In this document: piece after piece, positions 19,440 through 29,791 of the stretch | Position numbering within the stretch: the first letter of the stretch is position 1 | Layout: the number at the start of each line of letters is the position of its first letter | Assembly (NCBI RefSeq): GCF_009905605.1 | Contig: NZ_JAAAKZ010000007.1 | Location: 1-64,000 of the forward strand | Source: Runella sp. CRIBMP | GTDB lineage: Bacteria; Bacteroidota; Bacteroidia; Cytophagales; Spirosomataceae | Reading direction: 5' to 3' | Length of the DNA stretch: 64,000 nt | Position numbers and translations under genes: made by a program | Notes under the pieces: generated by a model | Told to the model about the DNA's origin: nothing | What the model saw: the letters and a program-made list of their open reading frames with translations, nothing else | Database searches by the model: none

Positions 19440-20684
19440 ATGGATAGCGTAGTATTGATAGAATCGTTTGCCGAGTTTGCTCGCTCCAAAAATATTGATC
19501 GTCCTACGATTATAAAAGTATTGGAGGAAGTGTTTCGTACGATGATTCGTAAAAAATACGGTACTGATACCAATTTTGATGTGATTATCAACCCCGATAC
19601 GGGCGACCTCGAAATGTGGCGTACCCGTGAAATCGTGGACGATAACTCAGAAGATATTTGGGAACCGGATAAAATTCCTCTGGCTGAAGCCCGCAAAATT
19701 CAGGATGACTTTGAAGTGGGTGAAGAAGTAGCTGAGGAAGTAAAATTGGAAGATTTTGGACGGCGTCTGGTGCAAACTGCACGTCAAACGCTGATTCAGA
19801 AGGTAAAAGATTTAGAGAAAGAGTTGCTGTATATCAAATACAAAGACATGGTCGGCGACCTGCTCAATGTAGAAGTATATCAAATACTCAAAAACGAACT
19901 CATCTGTTTAGATACCGAAGGCAATGAATTAGTCCTGCCCAAACAAGAGCAAATCTTTAAGGATAAATACCGTAAAGGAGAGCCCGTTAAAGCGGTCATT
20001 CATAAAGTGGAGCTAAACAATGGTACGCCAAGAATTACGCTTTCGCGTACTTCTCCCGTATTTTTGGAAAGATTGTTTGAAACCGAAATTCCTGAAATCT
20101 ACGACGGACTTATCAACATTCGTAAGATTGTGCGTGAGCCCGGCGAGCGTGCCAAAGTAGCGGTGGAGTCGTATGATGACCGTATCGATCCCGTGGGCGC
20201 TTGCGTTGGGATGAAAGGTTCGCGGATTCATACTATCGTGAGAGAACTGAATAATGAGAACATTGACGTTATCAATTATACCGAAAATCTCGAATTGCTC
20301 ATTCAGCGTGCCTTGAGCCCCGCCAAAATAACTTCAATGGTGATAGATAAAGAGACCAAAAGGGTATCTGTTTATCTAAAACCTGATCAAGTTTCCTTGG
20401 CGATCGGTAAAGGAGGACAAAACATTAAACTCGCCGGGCGTTTGGTCAGCATGGAAATAGATGTATTCCGTGATGTTGAAGGCCAAGAAGACGAGGAAGA
20501 TGTGGATTTGAGCGAATTTACGGATGAGATTGACGAGTGGATGATTGAAGAATTCCGCAAGATTGGTTTGGATACTGCAAAACAAGTCATCAACATCAGT
20601 AGAGAAGAGCTTGTTCGCCGTACCGACCTTGAAGAAGAAACAGTAGAAGAAATCCTTGAAATTTTACGTCGTGAATTTGAATAA
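19440..20684 (+). CDS. nusA: Transcription termination/antitermination factor NusA
   Basis: A 414-residue RNA-polymerase-binding elongation factor. Seen: N-terminal RNAP-binding domain (about 1-125; LIESFAEFARSKNIDRPTII), an S1 domain (about 130-200), two KH domains including VGACVGMKGSRIHTIVREL and VSLAIGKGGQNIKLAGRL, and a short acidic C-terminal extension. Like other Bacteroidota NusA it lacks the two C-terminal acidic repeats of the E. coli protein. It lies 200 nt after rimP; the gap holds no gene that I can recognise. Confidence 0.96.
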   Translation: MDSVVLIESFAEFARSKNIDRPTIIKVLEEVFRTMIRKKYGTDTNFDVIINPDTGDLEMWRTREIVDDNSEDIWEPDKIPLAEARKIQDDFEVGEEVAEEVKLEDFGRRLVQTARQTLIQKVKDLEKELLYIKYKDMVGDLLNVEVYQILKNELICLDTEGNELVLPKQEQIFKDKYRKGEPVKAVIHKVELNNGTPRITLSRTSPVFLERLFETEIPEIYDGLINIRKIVREPGERAKVAVESYDDRIDPVGACVGMKGSRIHTIVRELNNENIDVINYTENLELLIQRALSPAKITSMVIDKETKRVSVYLKPDQVSLAIGKGGQNIKLAGRLVSMEIDVFRDVEGQEDEEDVDLSEFTDEIDEWMIEEFRKIGLDTAKQVINISREELVRRTDLEEETVEEILEILRREFE

Positions 20685-20796
20685 ATGTAGTCGGTTTGGG
20701 ACAAAATGACTCACTGAAAAAGGGACATTTACGAGTTAATTGCTGACTATACTTGACGTACAGAGAACAGATAAACGTAGTTGAAAAATAAATCTG

Positions 20797-20804
20797 TATC
20801 TTTG
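20797..20804 (+). promoter_or_regulatory. Candidate -7 box upstream of infB
   Basis: TATCTTTG matches TAnnTTTG, 70 nt before the infB start. No TTG is found at the ideal distance. infB may thus have some transcription independent of rimP-nusA. Confidence 0.35.
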
Positions 20805-20874
20805 GGTTAATTTTCCAGGGTTTCCCTAATAACGAATAACCAATAACTCGTACTTCGGTACGTCTATTTCCAGT

Positions 20875-23800
20875 ATGTCGGAAGAAAAAAGTATGCGCCT
20901 TAGTCAAGCAGCTCGAATACTCAATCGTAGCCACGCTGCGGTTGCCAGTATTTTGGGTGCTAAAGGCTTTAAGGTTGATAATAATCCCAATACAAAGTTA
21001 AACGCTGAACAGCTTGAATTTCTGTCTAAAGAGTTCAAGGTGGACGCGCTATTGGGGGGAATTACCCCCAAAAAAGAAGAACCTGCTGCACCACAACCTA
21101 AGTCAGAAGATAGCCCTGTACTTTATTTTCGTACATCGCAGTCGGCTGTCAATGTACCTAAACCGGTTGTTTCAGAGCCTCAACCGGAGAAAGAAGAAAA
21201 ACTTCCTGAAACCCCATCTATTGGACTAAAGGTTGTTGGGAAAATTGATTTGGATGCTCCCAAACCAATCAATGTACCCGTTCCAACTCCGCCAAAACCT
21301 GAGGAAGCACCTAAGCTGGCCCCTCCCGTTGTTGAAGAGAAAAAACCAGAGGTGGTTATTATTGAAGAGAAGAAACCAGAAGTGGTTGTTGAAGAGAAGA
21401 AAATAGAAGAGACTCCGGTGGCAGAAAAACCTGTTGAAGAGAAAAAGCCGGAAGTAATGATGCCAGAGCCTGTGAAGGAAGTAGCATTGCCTGTGGTTGA
21501 ATCCAAAGCAGAAATTATCCTGCCTGTGGAAGCCGCACCCGTACCCGTACCCGAAATTAAGCCTATTGAGGAGTTAACGAAAGCAGAGCCAAAAGTAGAG
21601 CCAATCATAGAACCCAAAGCAGAAGTGGTACAAGAACCAGCGGTGGAACTCAAACCTGCACCTCAACCAAAACCCAAGGAAGAACCTGCTAAACCACAGC
21701 CGTTTACTCCTCGGACAGAACGCCCTCAACAACCTGTTAAGGTAAAACAACCCGAGCCTCCTAAAGAAGTTCCTGCCCCTGAGCCAGAACCCGAGCCGGT
21801 ATTGATTGAAGCAAAAGGTGAAACCTTGAAAGGACTCACCATTCTAGGAAAGATTGAACTTCCTACCGAGCGCCGAGGTGGTGACGGAGGAAATCGAGAT
21901 AAAGACAAGGACAAAAAACGCAAACGTAAACGGTTGCGTAAAGGAGAGAAAGTTACTGATAATGCCCCGGCAGCTAATCCTAATAGCCCTGCTAATAAAG
22001 GAAAACAGAATCAGAATGATCGGCCTATTACACAGTACCAACATGGCCAACGGGATGGTTCAAAGACCAATGCTCCGGCCAATGCAACTCCTAATGCCAA
22101 CGCGACGCCCAATACAACAGCACCTAATGCAAATACCGCTGGTGGAGCTGCTAAAAAAGGGCCAGCGACCAATAATACGAATACGAATGCCAATAAAAAA
22201 GGCGGAAGCGGTCGTAGAGAGCGTAAAGATGAAATCAGCGACAAAGAAGTGGCTGACTCAATCAAGGCTACTTATGCCCGCTTGAGCGGTACTACTAGTG
22301 GTAAAAACTTTGGCGCAGATAAGCGCCGTGAACGTCGCCGTTTGCGGGCAGATGCTGCCGAAGAGCGCATGATGCAGGAGCAGGAGGATGCTAAAGTGTT
22401 GAAAGTGACGGAATTTATTTCGGCCAACGAACTGTCATCTTTGATGGACGTATCGGTGCAAGAAGTAATTTCGGTTTGTTTGAGCATGGGTATGTTCGTT
22501 TCCATCAACCAACGTTTGGATGCGGAAAGTATCACGCTGATTGCCGATGAATTTGGTTATGAAGTCGAGTTTATATCTGCCGAAGAAGAAATTCAAGGAG
22601 ATGTAAAAGTAGAGGTAGATGCTGAAGAAGATTTGCTTGAACGTGCGCCGATCGTAACCATCATGGGTCACGTTGACCACGGTAAAACATCGTTGCTTGA
22701 CTATATTCGTCGTACACGAGTTGCGGCGGGTGAAGCGGGTGGTATTACCCAGCACATTGGCGCCTACAGTGTAAAAACAGATGGCGGACGCAGAATCGCG
22801 TTCTTGGATACACCAGGTCACGAAGCTTTTACGGCAATGCGTGCTCGTGGAGCTAAATTGACGGATGTTGTTATCATCGTAATTGCGGCTGATGACTCTA
22901 TCATGCCTCAAACGAGAGAGGCTATAAATCACGCTCAGAATGCCAACGTTCCGATTGTATTTGCATTCAGTAAAATAGATAAGCCCGGAGCTAACACCGA
23001 AAAGATACGTGAGGCACTAGCCAACATGAATATTTTGGTGGAAGAATGGGGAGGTAAATACCAAACTCAGGAAATTTCATCAAAATCGGGAGTAGGTATT
23101 CCTGACTTGATGGAAAAAGTGTTGCTGGAAGCAGACTTGCTCGAACTGAAAGCAAATCCGAACCGTAGAGCTTCTGGAACGGTGGTTGAAGCATCCCTTG
23201 ATAAAGGCCGTGGATATGTGGCAACGATATTGGTACAAACAGGTACCTTGAGAGTCGGTGATGTGATCTTGGCAGGTGCGCACTTTGGACGGGTTCGTGC
23301 CATGTTTGACGCCACGGGTGCGCGTCTTAAAGAAGCTGGCCCATCGACCCCTGTGCAACTTTTAGGGTTGAACGGGGCTCCTCAAGCGGGTGATAAGTTT
23401 AATGTGATGGAAAACGAACGCGAAGCGCGTGAAATTGCTAACAAGCGTGAGCAAATCATGCGTGAGCAAACCATCCGTACCCGTAAACACATTACGTTGG
23501 AGGAAATCGGCCGAAGAAAAGCAATCGGTACTTTTAAAGAATTGAATATTATCGTCAAAGGTGACGTGGACGGTTCGGTAGAAGCACTTTCCGATTCGCT
23601 ACTCAAACTTTCGACGGAAGAAGTACAGGTAAATATCATCAATAAGGCGGTTGGTCAGATTGCAGAATCAGATATTAACCTAGCCATTGCTTCCGATGCA
23701 ATCATTGTTGGATTCCAGGTTCGCCCTTCAAACAATGCGAAAAAACTCGCGGAGCAGGAGCAAATCGAAATTCGTTTGTATTCAGTTATCTACGATGCCA

Positions 23801-24147
23801 TCAATGAAGTGAAAGATGCCATGGCGGGTATGCTAGAACCAACGATGGAAGAAGCAATTGTTGGTAATGCCGAAGTACGTGAGGTATTCAAAATTAGTAA
23901 AATAGGTACCGTGGCAGGCTCTTACGTAACGGATGGTATTATCAAACGTAACAACAAAGTCAGAGTAATTCGCGACTTTATCGTGGTACACGAAGGAGAT
24001 ATTTCACAGTTGAAACGTTACAAAGACGATGTAAATGAAGTAAAATCAGGCTTCGAATTTGGACTCAGCATTAGAGGCTTCAATGACCTTCAAGTAGGAG
24101 ATATTGTTGAAAGCTTTGAAATGAAAGAGGTAAAACGGACATTGTAA
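20875..24147 (+). CDS. infB: Translation initiation factor IF-2
   Basis: A 1,090-residue GTPase that delivers fMet-tRNA to the 30S subunit. An IF2-N domain at the start ([17 protein letters not shown]) is followed by a very long low-complexity linker (about residues 60-470): first Pro/Glu/Lys-rich with repeated EEKKPEV, then basic, then Asn/Ala-rich. The G domain shows [33 protein letters not shown] and [14 protein letters not shown]; domains II, III and C2 follow. The linker is long compared with enterobacterial IF-2 but ordinary for this phylum. Confidence 0.97.
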   Translation: MSEEKSMRLSQAARILNRSHAAVASILGAKGFKVDNNPNTKLNAEQLEFLSKEFKVDALLGGITPKKEEPAAPQPKSEDSPVLYFRTSQSAVNVPKPVVSEPQPEKEEKLPETPSIGLKVVGKIDLDAPKPINVPVPTPPKPEEAPKLAPPVVEEKKPEVVIIEEKKPEVVVEEKKIEETPVAEKPVEEKKPEVMMPEPVKEVALPVVESKAEIILPVEAAPVPVPEIKPIEELTKAEPKVEPIIEPKAEVVQEPAVELKPAPQPKPKEEPAKPQPFTPRTERPQQPVKVKQPEPPKEVPAPEPEPEPVLIEAKGETLKGLTILGKIELPTERRGGDGGNRDKDKDKKRKRKRLRKGEKVTDNAPAANPNSPANKGKQNQNDRPITQYQHGQRDGSKTNAPANATPNANATPNTTAPNANTAGGAAKKGPATNNTNTNANKKGGSGRRERKDEISDKEVADSIKATYARLSGTTSGKNFGADKRRERRRLRADAAEERMMQEQEDAKVLKVTEFISANELSSLMDVSVQEVISVCLSMGMFVSINQRLDAESITLIADEFGYEVEFISAEEEIQGDVKVEVDAEEDLLERAPIVTIMGHVDHGKTSLLDYIRRTRVAAGEAGGITQHIGAYSVKTDGGRRIAFLDTPGHEAFTAMRARGAKLTDVVIIVIAADDSIMPQTREAINHAQNANVPIVFAFSKIDKPGANTEKIREALANMNILVEEWGGKYQTQEISSKSGVGIPDLMEKVLLEADLLELKANPNRRASGTVVEASLDKGRGYVATILVQTGTLRVGDVILAGAHFGRVRAMFDATGARLKEAGPSTPVQLLGLNGAPQAGDKFNVMENEREAREIANKREQIMREQTIRTRKHITLEEIGRRKAIGTFKELNIIVKGDVDGSVEALSDSLLKLSTEEVQVNIINKAVGQIAESDINLAIASDAIIVGFQVRPSNNAKKLAEQEQIEIRLYSVIYDAINEVKDAMAGMLEPTMEEAIVGNAEVREVFKISKIGTVAGSYVTDGIIKRNNKVRVIRDFIVVHEGDISQLKRYKDDVNEVKSGFEFGLSIRGFNDLQVGDIVESFEMKEVKRTL

Positions 24148-24166
24148 ATTTTTAATTATAGTATTG

Positions 24167-24202
24167 AGCAGGCTTTTAGGGATTCTAGAAGCCTGCTTTT
24201 TT
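24167..24202 (+). terminator. Rho-independent terminator after infB
   Basis: AGCAGGCTT (24167-24175) and AAGCCTGCT (24189-24197) form a perfect stem, followed by a T-run to 24202. It closes the rimP-nusA-infB unit. Confidence 0.92.
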
Positions 24203-24303
24203 ATTGAAACGTTGTATTTGTGTATATTTAAACTTATAAATATACCAAGGTATCGTATTTTTGTGGGTAATATTATATTTGCGTACGACTAAAACCCTAA
24301 CCT

Positions 24304-25275
24304 GTGGAAGAGATTCAGCCAGAAATTATTCATAGCGTTCCGCAACGTCCGCCTTGGCGCAATGTAATGTTATTGCTGGGGTTGGTGTTGCTTGGAATGT
24401 CAATCGGCAATATTGTGGCTATGCTTGTGATTCTTCTGATTGGCGTGCTCCTCGGAGGGCCAAGCAACTTAGAGCAAATTTCGCAGATGATTCAGGAGCC
24501 GCAGCTGTTTCCTCATGCTTGGTGGTATTTAATGATACTTCACTCCGTTTCCCACCTTTTTACATTTCTGATTCCTGGTGTTGTTTATTGGCGTTGGTCC
24601 GAACAGCATCGAGTGGAAGAGTTTATAAGTCGACCAGCTCCATCTTTTTTGACTTTGGCGATGGTTTTATTTACGGTCATTGCTTTTTTGCCCCTCAACA
24701 GCTGGATTATTGAATGGAACAGTCACCTTCATTTGCCTGAAGGCCTACAGCGGGTTGAAAATTGGATGCGGTACAAAGAAGATGAATTGGCGGGCATGAC
24801 ACAATTTTTGACCGATTTTGATTCTTGGTTGAAATTTGTCGTTGCTTTGGGTGTGATTGCCGTAATTCCTGCCGTTGGGGAAGAAGTACTGTTTAGAGGG
24901 ATTATTCAGCGGAAAATATTTCATAAAATTAGGGATGTACATGCTTCTGTTTGGCTGACCGCGGCTTTGTTTAGCGCTATTCACCTCCAATTTTATGGAT
25001 TTGTGCCTAGATTGCTTCTAGGGGCAATGTTTGGCTATTTGTATTTTTGGACCCGGAACTTATGGGCTCCCATTTTTGCACATTTTATTAATAATGGACT
25101 CACAGTTTTGGCCATATTTCTGTCTCACCGCAAAGTGCTTGATTTTGAAATATCCTCAGCAGAATCGTCGGTATCGTGGATTGGGGCGATTCTTTCGTTG
25201 GTATTGACGGCCGCACTGTTGTTGAATCTAAAAGTAAGTTCTCAACGAAGCACTAATCTGACGAATGGTACCTAG
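24304..25275 (+). CDS. CPBP-family intramembrane glutamic endopeptidase
   Basis: A 323-residue polytopic membrane protein starting with GTG. About seven or eight hydrophobic segments are visible. The CPBP motifs are present: EEVLFRG (about residues 197-203) with the catalytic Glu pair, a second motif containing SAIHL (about 222-226), and a late HFINN. The family includes CAAX-type prenyl-protein proteases and bacteriocin-immunity proteins; the substrate here is unknown. It overlaps the next small gene by 11 nt, so it begins a tight operon with a DUF2007 protein and cdsA. Confidence 0.85.
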   Translation: MEEIQPEIIHSVPQRPPWRNVMLLLGLVLLGMSIGNIVAMLVILLIGVLLGGPSNLEQISQMIQEPQLFPHAWWYLMILHSVSHLFTFLIPGVVYWRWSEQHRVEEFISRPAPSFLTLAMVLFTVIAFLPLNSWIIEWNSHLHLPEGLQRVENWMRYKEDELAGMTQFLTDFDSWLKFVVALGVIAVIPAVGEEVLFRGIIQRKIFHKIRDVHASVWLTAALFSAIHLQFYGFVPRLLLGAMFGYLYFWTRNLWAPIFAHFINNGLTVLAIFLSHRKVLDFEISSAESSVSWIGAILSLVLTAALLLNLKVSSQRSTNLTNGT

Positions 25276-25477
25276 CAACTGGGAAAAAGTGTTTGAAACA
25301 AGTTTTCAGCACCGTGCCGAAATTGTGCGCGAATATTTGGAACAGCAAGGAATCTCCGCTGTAATCATCAATAAACAGGATAGCAGTTACCATTTTGGGA
25401 AATGTGAGTTGTATGTTCCCGTGAAAGATGCTATCATTGCCAAAACAATTGTAGTGAATGAAATCTCGTTTGGATAG
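25265..25477 (+). CDS. DUF2007-type small protein
   Basis: A 70-residue protein: an N-terminal helix with QHRAEIVREYLEQQGI, then a beta strand with GKCELYVPVKDAIIA. This matches the DUF2007 fold of putative signal-transducing proteins; no enzymatic residue stands out. It overlaps the CPBP gene by 11 nt and cdsA by 20 nt, so it is translationally coupled to both. Confidence 0.75.
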   Translation: MVPSNWEKVFETSFQHRAEIVREYLEQQGISAVIINKQDSSYHFGKCELYVPVKDAIIAKTIVVNEISFG

Positions 25478-26291
25478 TCTTTCAAATTTACAACAACGCA
25501 TCATTGCCGCTATAGCTGGAGTGTCCATCATCGTGGGCGCAATTTTATACGCCGACTGGACGTTTTTGTTGCTTTTTTGTGGCATAAGTATCTTTACCCA
25601 ACTCGAATTCTATAAACTTCTTGGGTTGGATGGAAATCAACCGCTGACGTATTATGGCACAATGTGCGGGGTATTTATCAACGTCATTACTTTTTTGATT
25701 GAGAAAGAAATCGTTGATTTTCAAAACTATTTTCTCATCAGTCCGATGGTGACGATGATATTCTTCATTAAACTCTACAAAAAGCGGGATCTCAAACCTT
25801 TTCAGAATATTGCGTTCACTTTTTTGGGTATTATTTACGTCGCCATTCCTTTTTCTCTTTTAAGTGTACTTGCCATGCGCGGTGGCACGTATAACTATGA
25901 AATTGTACTGGGGTGTCTGTTGTTGCTTTGGGCTACTGACATCGGAGCTTATTTTGCAGGGACTTATTTTGGAAAACGGAAATTGTTTGAACGCGTATCT
26001 CCCAAAAAATCTTGGGAAGGGGCCGCAGGAGGCGCTCTGTTGGCGGGAGTAGTTGCGTTTGCTCTTGGTACTTATTTTACCTCACACCGCCCTTGGGAGT
26101 GGTACTGCATTGGGGCACTCATGGTGGTTTCAAGCACTTTAGGTGACCTAGTGGAGTCGTTGTTCAAACGGAGTATTGCAATCAAAGACTCTGGTAGTAC
26201 GATTCCTGGGCATGGGGGGTTTTTAGATCGATTTGACGGGTTATTGCTTTCCACACCCTTTATTGTGACATTTGTTAAAATTTTTTCCTGA
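25458..26291 (+). CDS. cdsA: Phosphatidate cytidylyltransferase (CDP-diglyceride synthase)
   Basis: A 277-residue integral membrane enzyme making CDP-diacylglycerol from phosphatidate and CTP, the branch point of phospholipid synthesis. Several membrane segments are visible, and the CDP-diglyceride synthetase signature is near the C-terminus (LGDLVESLFKRS ... KDSGSTIPGHGGFLDRFDG). The start at 25458 overlaps the DUF2007 gene by 20 nt. Length is normal. Confidence 0.94.
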   Translation: MKSRLDSLSNLQQRIIAAIAGVSIIVGAILYADWTFLLLFCGISIFTQLEFYKLLGLDGNQPLTYYGTMCGVFINVITFLIEKEIVDFQNYFLISPMVTMIFFIKLYKKRDLKPFQNIAFTFLGIIYVAIPFSLLSVLAMRGGTYNYEIVLGCLLLLWATDIGAYFAGTYFGKRKLFERVSPKKSWEGAAGGALLAGVVAFALGTYFTSHRPWEWYCIGALMVVSSTLGDLVESLFKRSIAIKDSGSTIPGHGGFLDRFDGLLLSTPFIVTFVKIFS

Positions 26292-26344
26292 ACTCAGGCG
26301 TTAAACAAATAGGGCGTTCGAGTCAGGAATATAAAAAGTAAACC

Positions 26345-27073
26345 ATGCAACTTAATATAAAATACAACTTCCTTATTTTGATATTGGCGATACTGGTGAG
26401 TGCAGTAACTTCGTCGGAAGTAAAAGCACAAGGTCAGGTCAAAAGTATCATGTTTACGGGAAGGGTAGTAGGCGTAAAAGGAACACAAACTTTGGGCAAA
26501 GCTTATATTTTAATTCCCCGGGCTGGCCGGGGTACATTGGCTGATGAAGGTGGCTACTTTGCTTTACCCGTATTCCCAGGTGATAGTATTGTGTTCAGTT
26601 ATTTGGGGTATCAAAAGCAATACCACATTATTCCACGTCGGCACATGGAGGAGTCTTATTCGGCCATTATTTTGATGAAAGAAGACGTCAAAACATTGGC
26701 AGAAGTAAAAGTATATCCGTATGCCACCGAAGAAGAATTCAAGAAGGCGTTTGTGGCCATGAAACTTCCTGATGAATTTGAACGGGCAAATCTTGAACAA
26801 AATACCCGTCAGGAGTTGCTAATGCAGATGGCGGCGGTGACGCCGTTGAGCGCGGCGGGCAACTATCGAAACTTTATGGATCAGCAAATCTTTGGTCGTG
26901 AAAATGCCGCCAACCGAAGTTTTACCACGGCAGTTCCATTTTTAAATCCCTTTGCTTGGGCTAAATTCATCAACTCCGTCAAAAACGGTGACCTTAAAAA
27001 GAAAGAATACCGTTCTATTCTTAATCAAGCTCCAAGGGAAAGCATTACTCGTCAGGATGTTATGAAAAAATAA
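26345..27073 (+). CDS. Secreted protein with carboxypeptidase-regulatory-like domain
   Basis: A 242-residue protein with a signal peptide (MQLNIKYNFLILILAILVS, cleavage near VKAQG). Residues of about 35-115 resemble the CarboxypepD_reg-like/CarbopD fold (TGRVVGVKGTQTLGKAYI, GDSIVFSYLGYQKQY). The C-terminal half is helical and unassigned. Proteins of this type are usually periplasmic or outer-membrane associated in Bacteroidota. Its stop lies 3 nt from the stop of convergent lpxH. Function unknown. Confidence 0.75.
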   Translation: MQLNIKYNFLILILAILVSAVTSSEVKAQGQVKSIMFTGRVVGVKGTQTLGKAYILIPRAGRGTLADEGGYFALPVFPGDSIVFSYLGYQKQYHIIPRRHMEESYSAIILMKEDVKTLAEVKVYPYATEEEFKKAFVAMKLPDEFERANLEQNTRQELLMQMAAVTPLSAAGNYRNFMDQQIFGRENAANRSFTTAVPFLNPFAWAKFINSVKNGDLKKKEYRSILNQAPRESITRQDVMKK

Positions 27074-27076
27074 TAA

Positions 27077-27889
27077 TTACTTTTCGAGACTTCGGTGAGG
27101 ATAATTATGCAATTTCATGGTCTTACCGTCAAATATGGCGTAGGTGTTATCAACTATCCAGTCGCCCAAGATAAAAATGCGGCTTTGGTCATTGACGGGG
27201 TAATCCAGTTCAATGTGTCGGTGGCCAAATACATAATAATCGTGGTGTGCTTTTTTCTCCTCTTCTTTGGCGTATAACAATAACCATTCCTTTTCTTCGC
27301 CCAGAAACTTAGGTTTGATTTCTTTGTCGTTTTTGCGCCAACTATAACTTGCCCAGGTTTGTCCCAGCCAAAGGGCCCAATCAGGATGAAGGATATTGCC
27401 AAAAGACCACCGGGCCAACCGACTCTCAAATACTCGTTGAAGTACTTTGTACGAATTGTCTCCGGGACCGCGCCCATCGCCGTGGGTAATAAAAAAACGA
27501 GTTGTGCTGCCTTGAGCGCTGACCGATAATTGGAGCGGCTCTCGGAACGTTTGAATATTCAATTCTTTTTCAAAATACCCACTCATCCACATGTCATGAT
27601 TGCCTGGGAAGGCGATGATTTGAATTCCCGCATCGGTAAGCTCCGCCAATTTTCCCATAAACCGCACGAACCCTTGCGGAACAACCCGGCGGTGTTCGTA
27701 CCAAAAATCAAACAAATCACCCACTAAGCATATCATTTGGGCATCATGCCTAATCGACTCCAGCCAGCGTACTAATCGTCTTTCACGCACCATGCTTTCG
27801 GTATGATTTGGGGCACCGAGGTGGAAATCAGAGGCAAAATAAATTTTTTTATGGGTAGATAACGAGACTTCTAGCTGTGGGTAAGACAT
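27077..27889 (-). CDS. lpxH: UDP-2,3-diacylglucosamine diphosphatase (LpxH-type)
   Basis: A 270-residue calcineurin-like metallophosphoesterase. Metal-binding motifs in order: FASDFHLGAP, VGDLFDFWYE, FPGNHDMW, THGDG and FGHRH. LpxH hydrolyses UDP-2,3-diacylglucosamine to lipid X in lipid A synthesis at the inner-membrane face. The residues match LpxH better than generic phosphoesterases (FDFWYEH). A plausible -7 box (TATTTTTG, minus strand, 27918-27911) lies just upstream. Confidence 0.88.
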   Translation of the reverse strand: MSYPQLEVSLSTHKKIYFASDFHLGAPNHTESMVRERRLVRWLESIRHDAQMICLVGDLFDFWYEHRRVVPQGFVRFMGKLAELTDAGIQIIAFPGNHDMWMSGYFEKELNIQTFREPLQLSVSAQGSTTRFFITHGDGRGPGDNSYKVLQRVFESRLARWSFGNILHPDWALWLGQTWASYSWRKNDKEIKPKFLGEEKEWLLLYAKEEEKKAHHDYYVFGHRHIELDYPVNDQSRIFILGDWIVDNTYAIFDGKTMKLHNYPHRSLEK

Positions 27890-27975
27890 GAGAATAGTTT
27901 AAAATTCGGGCAAAAATACGGAGATTACTTTACAAGATTTTTCTAACTTTACGCTTCACCTATATCATTTTTTTA

Positions 27976-28482
27976 ATGGAACCGATTGTACCCACAAAAC
28001 AGGAAGTATTTTCGAAGATTGCGGCCTCGTTGGCTGAGCAAGGATTCAACGTTGTGAAAGAAGATCAGACTCGCCCTTGGGGAGGCTTTTTTGTCTTGGA
28101 TGAGTCGCAAACCCCTCAATTTGCGGCTAAGTATTTTCCAACCGTAGAGCTCTCTTCGCTGCAAATTACCCAAAAATTGAGCCCCAAAATTCTGGTAGTA
28201 GCTCCCGAAAAGCGACTCTCGTGGCAATACCACCACCGCCGCGCCGAAATCTGGCGGGTAGTATCGGGTACAGTTGGCGTGGTAACGAGTGAAACCGACG
28301 AGGAAACCGAAGTGAAATCCTATCAGCCTGGTGAGCTGATTGTGTTGAAACAAGGAGAACGTCATCGATTGGTTGGGCTGGCTGAATGGGGGATTTTGGC
28401 TGAAATTTGGCAACATACTGATGCCACCAATCCCTCAGATGAAGAGGATATTGTACGTGTGCAGGATGATTTTGGAAGATAA
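27976..28482 (+). CDS. Cupin-domain protein related to the mannose-6-phosphate isomerase C-terminal domain
   Basis: A 168-residue protein with a single cupin core: motif 1 YHHRRAEIWRVVSGTVGV and motif 2 GELIVLKQGERHRLVG, followed by AEWGILAEIWQ. The N-terminal RPWGGFFVLDE resembles the start of the type II phosphomannose isomerase domain found at the end of bifunctional mannose-1-phosphate guanylyltransferases. It could be a sugar-phosphate isomerase or a sugar-binding regulator; sequence alone does not settle this. Confidence 0.7.
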   Translation: MEPIVPTKQEVFSKIAASLAEQGFNVVKEDQTRPWGGFFVLDESQTPQFAAKYFPTVELSSLQITQKLSPKILVVAPEKRLSWQYHHRRAEIWRVVSGTVGVVTSETDEETEVKSYQPGELIVLKQGERHRLVGLAEWGILAEIWQHTDATNPSDEEDIVRVQDDFGR

Positions 28483-28521
28483 ATAAAACAACAGTTCCTA
28501 AAAATGACAATTTAAAAGCGC

Positions 28522-29058
28522 ATGGAATCACTCAAATATCCTATCGGTCGGTTTCAAACTGGTAAAACATACACAATGGCTGAAACCAAATCACAGATTC
28601 AGACCATCAGTGCTTTGCCTTCCAAACTGTTTAATATCGTCAATCCGTTAAGTGCAAGCCAAATAGAGACACCGTATCGGCCTGGAGGTTGGACCGTTGC
28701 TCAAACGGTTCATCACGTGGCTGATAGCCACATGAATGCCTACATTCGTTTTAAATTGGCCTTGACCGAAGACAATCCCTTCATTAAACCGTACGAAGAG
28801 GCACTTTGGGCGGAGCTGGCTGATGGGAAAGGTGCGCCCTTAGACTGGTCGTTGCAGTTGCTTAAATACCTGCATTTGCGTTGGGTCATGTTGCTTAATT
28901 CACTGACCGAAGCAGAATTGCAGCGTACCTATTTTCATCCCGAAACAAAGCGCGTATTTGCCTTGCAAGAAGTGGTTGCCATGTATGCTTGGCACAGCGA
29001 GCATCACTATGAGCACATTCATCAACTATGCCTGCGTGAAGGCTGGATTCTAGAATAA
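28522..29058 (+). CDS. YfiT/BstA-type DinB-superfamily metal-binding protein
   Basis: A 178-residue four-helix protein with the typical opening LKYPIGRF and the His-rich metal motifs HHVADSHMNA and WHSEHHYEHI. The YfiT family is described as a putative metal-dependent hydrolase/bacillithiol transferase. Close matching of the N-terminal YPIGRF and RPGGWTVAQTVHH supports that family over other DinB proteins. Substrate unknown here. Confidence 0.8.
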   Translation: MESLKYPIGRFQTGKTYTMAETKSQIQTISALPSKLFNIVNPLSASQIETPYRPGGWTVAQTVHHVADSHMNAYIRFKLALTEDNPFIKPYEEALWAELADGKGAPLDWSLQLLKYLHLRWVMLLNSLTEAELQRTYFHPETKRVFALQEVVAMYAWHSEHHYEHIHQLCLREGWILE

Positions 29059-29169
29059 TAAACCATTATTAAATTTAATTTTAGAGGGTTTATAAATCTT
29101 TTTAATGTATTTAACGTTTATAGGTTGTAGATTAAAATAACTTTTAAACATTAAACTTTTAAGTAAAAA

Positions 29170-29610
29170 ATGCCTTCCGGGTCCACTACTGATAATATTC
29201 TTGTACGGGTGTTGAAGTCTGTTTTTTTTAAAACTGCTACGGGCAAAGCGGGCCGTTATGCGCGCAACACGGGCAGTCTTTTGCAGCTTTTACGCGATGT
29301 TTTAAGCAAAACTAACGCGCTGAAAGGGTCGGGGTATGAAGCCTTGCGAGAAAAAATTGGGGTTTTGACGCGGTTACTCAAGGCCTATGCCACGGGAGAG
29401 TATAGAATTGTACCTTGGAAAACACTGACGCGCATTATTGCGGTGTTGATTTATTTTCTTTCACCCATTGATTTTATTCCGGATATTTTGCCTGTGGTGG
29501 GTTTTACCGACGATATTGCCCTCATTGTATGGCTTTTTAATGCCATTGGCACCGACTTGAATGACTTCCGTGAATGGGAAACTAAACGAAATACCATCTC
29601 AATAGACTGA
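29170..29610 (+). CDS. YkvA-family (DUF1232) membrane protein
   Basis: A 146-residue protein. The DUF1232 core is clear at about residues 85-125, with LIYFLSPIDFIPDILPVVGF followed by DDIALIVWLF. The N-terminal part is basic and helical. Members are small inner-membrane proteins of unknown function. The preceding 110 nt are AT-rich with no strong promoter match. Confidence 0.78.
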   Translation: MPSGSTTDNILVRVLKSVFFKTATGKAGRYARNTGSLLQLLRDVLSKTNALKGSGYEALREKIGVLTRLLKAYATGEYRIVPWKTLTRIIAVLIYFLSPIDFIPDILPVVGFTDDIALIVWLFNAIGTDLNDFREWETKRNTISID

Positions 29611-29723
29611 TATTTCGAGAAATTGTTGTTAATTTTGCAGAGCAGAATCTTAAAAATGGGTTAAATTTTAAAAATATAAGGTAAAATTGCCCCCTTGATT
29701 CGTTTTATTGGAGTAATAAAATA

Positions 29724-29757
29724 GTTATTTGAAAATTGAACGCAGTTTTCAAATAAC
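29724..29757. repeat. 34-nt inverted repeat upstream of tatA
   Basis: GTTATTTGAAAA (29724-29735) pairs perfectly with TTTTCAAATAAC (29746-29757), and TTG/CAG adds inner pairs around an AACG loop. There is no T-run after it, so it is not a standard terminator. It ends 34 nt before the tatA start codon, so it may be a leader structure or a protein-binding site. Confidence 0.6.
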
Positions 29758-29791
29758 ACATAGCTAACAAATCACTAACTGTATTTTTCTA

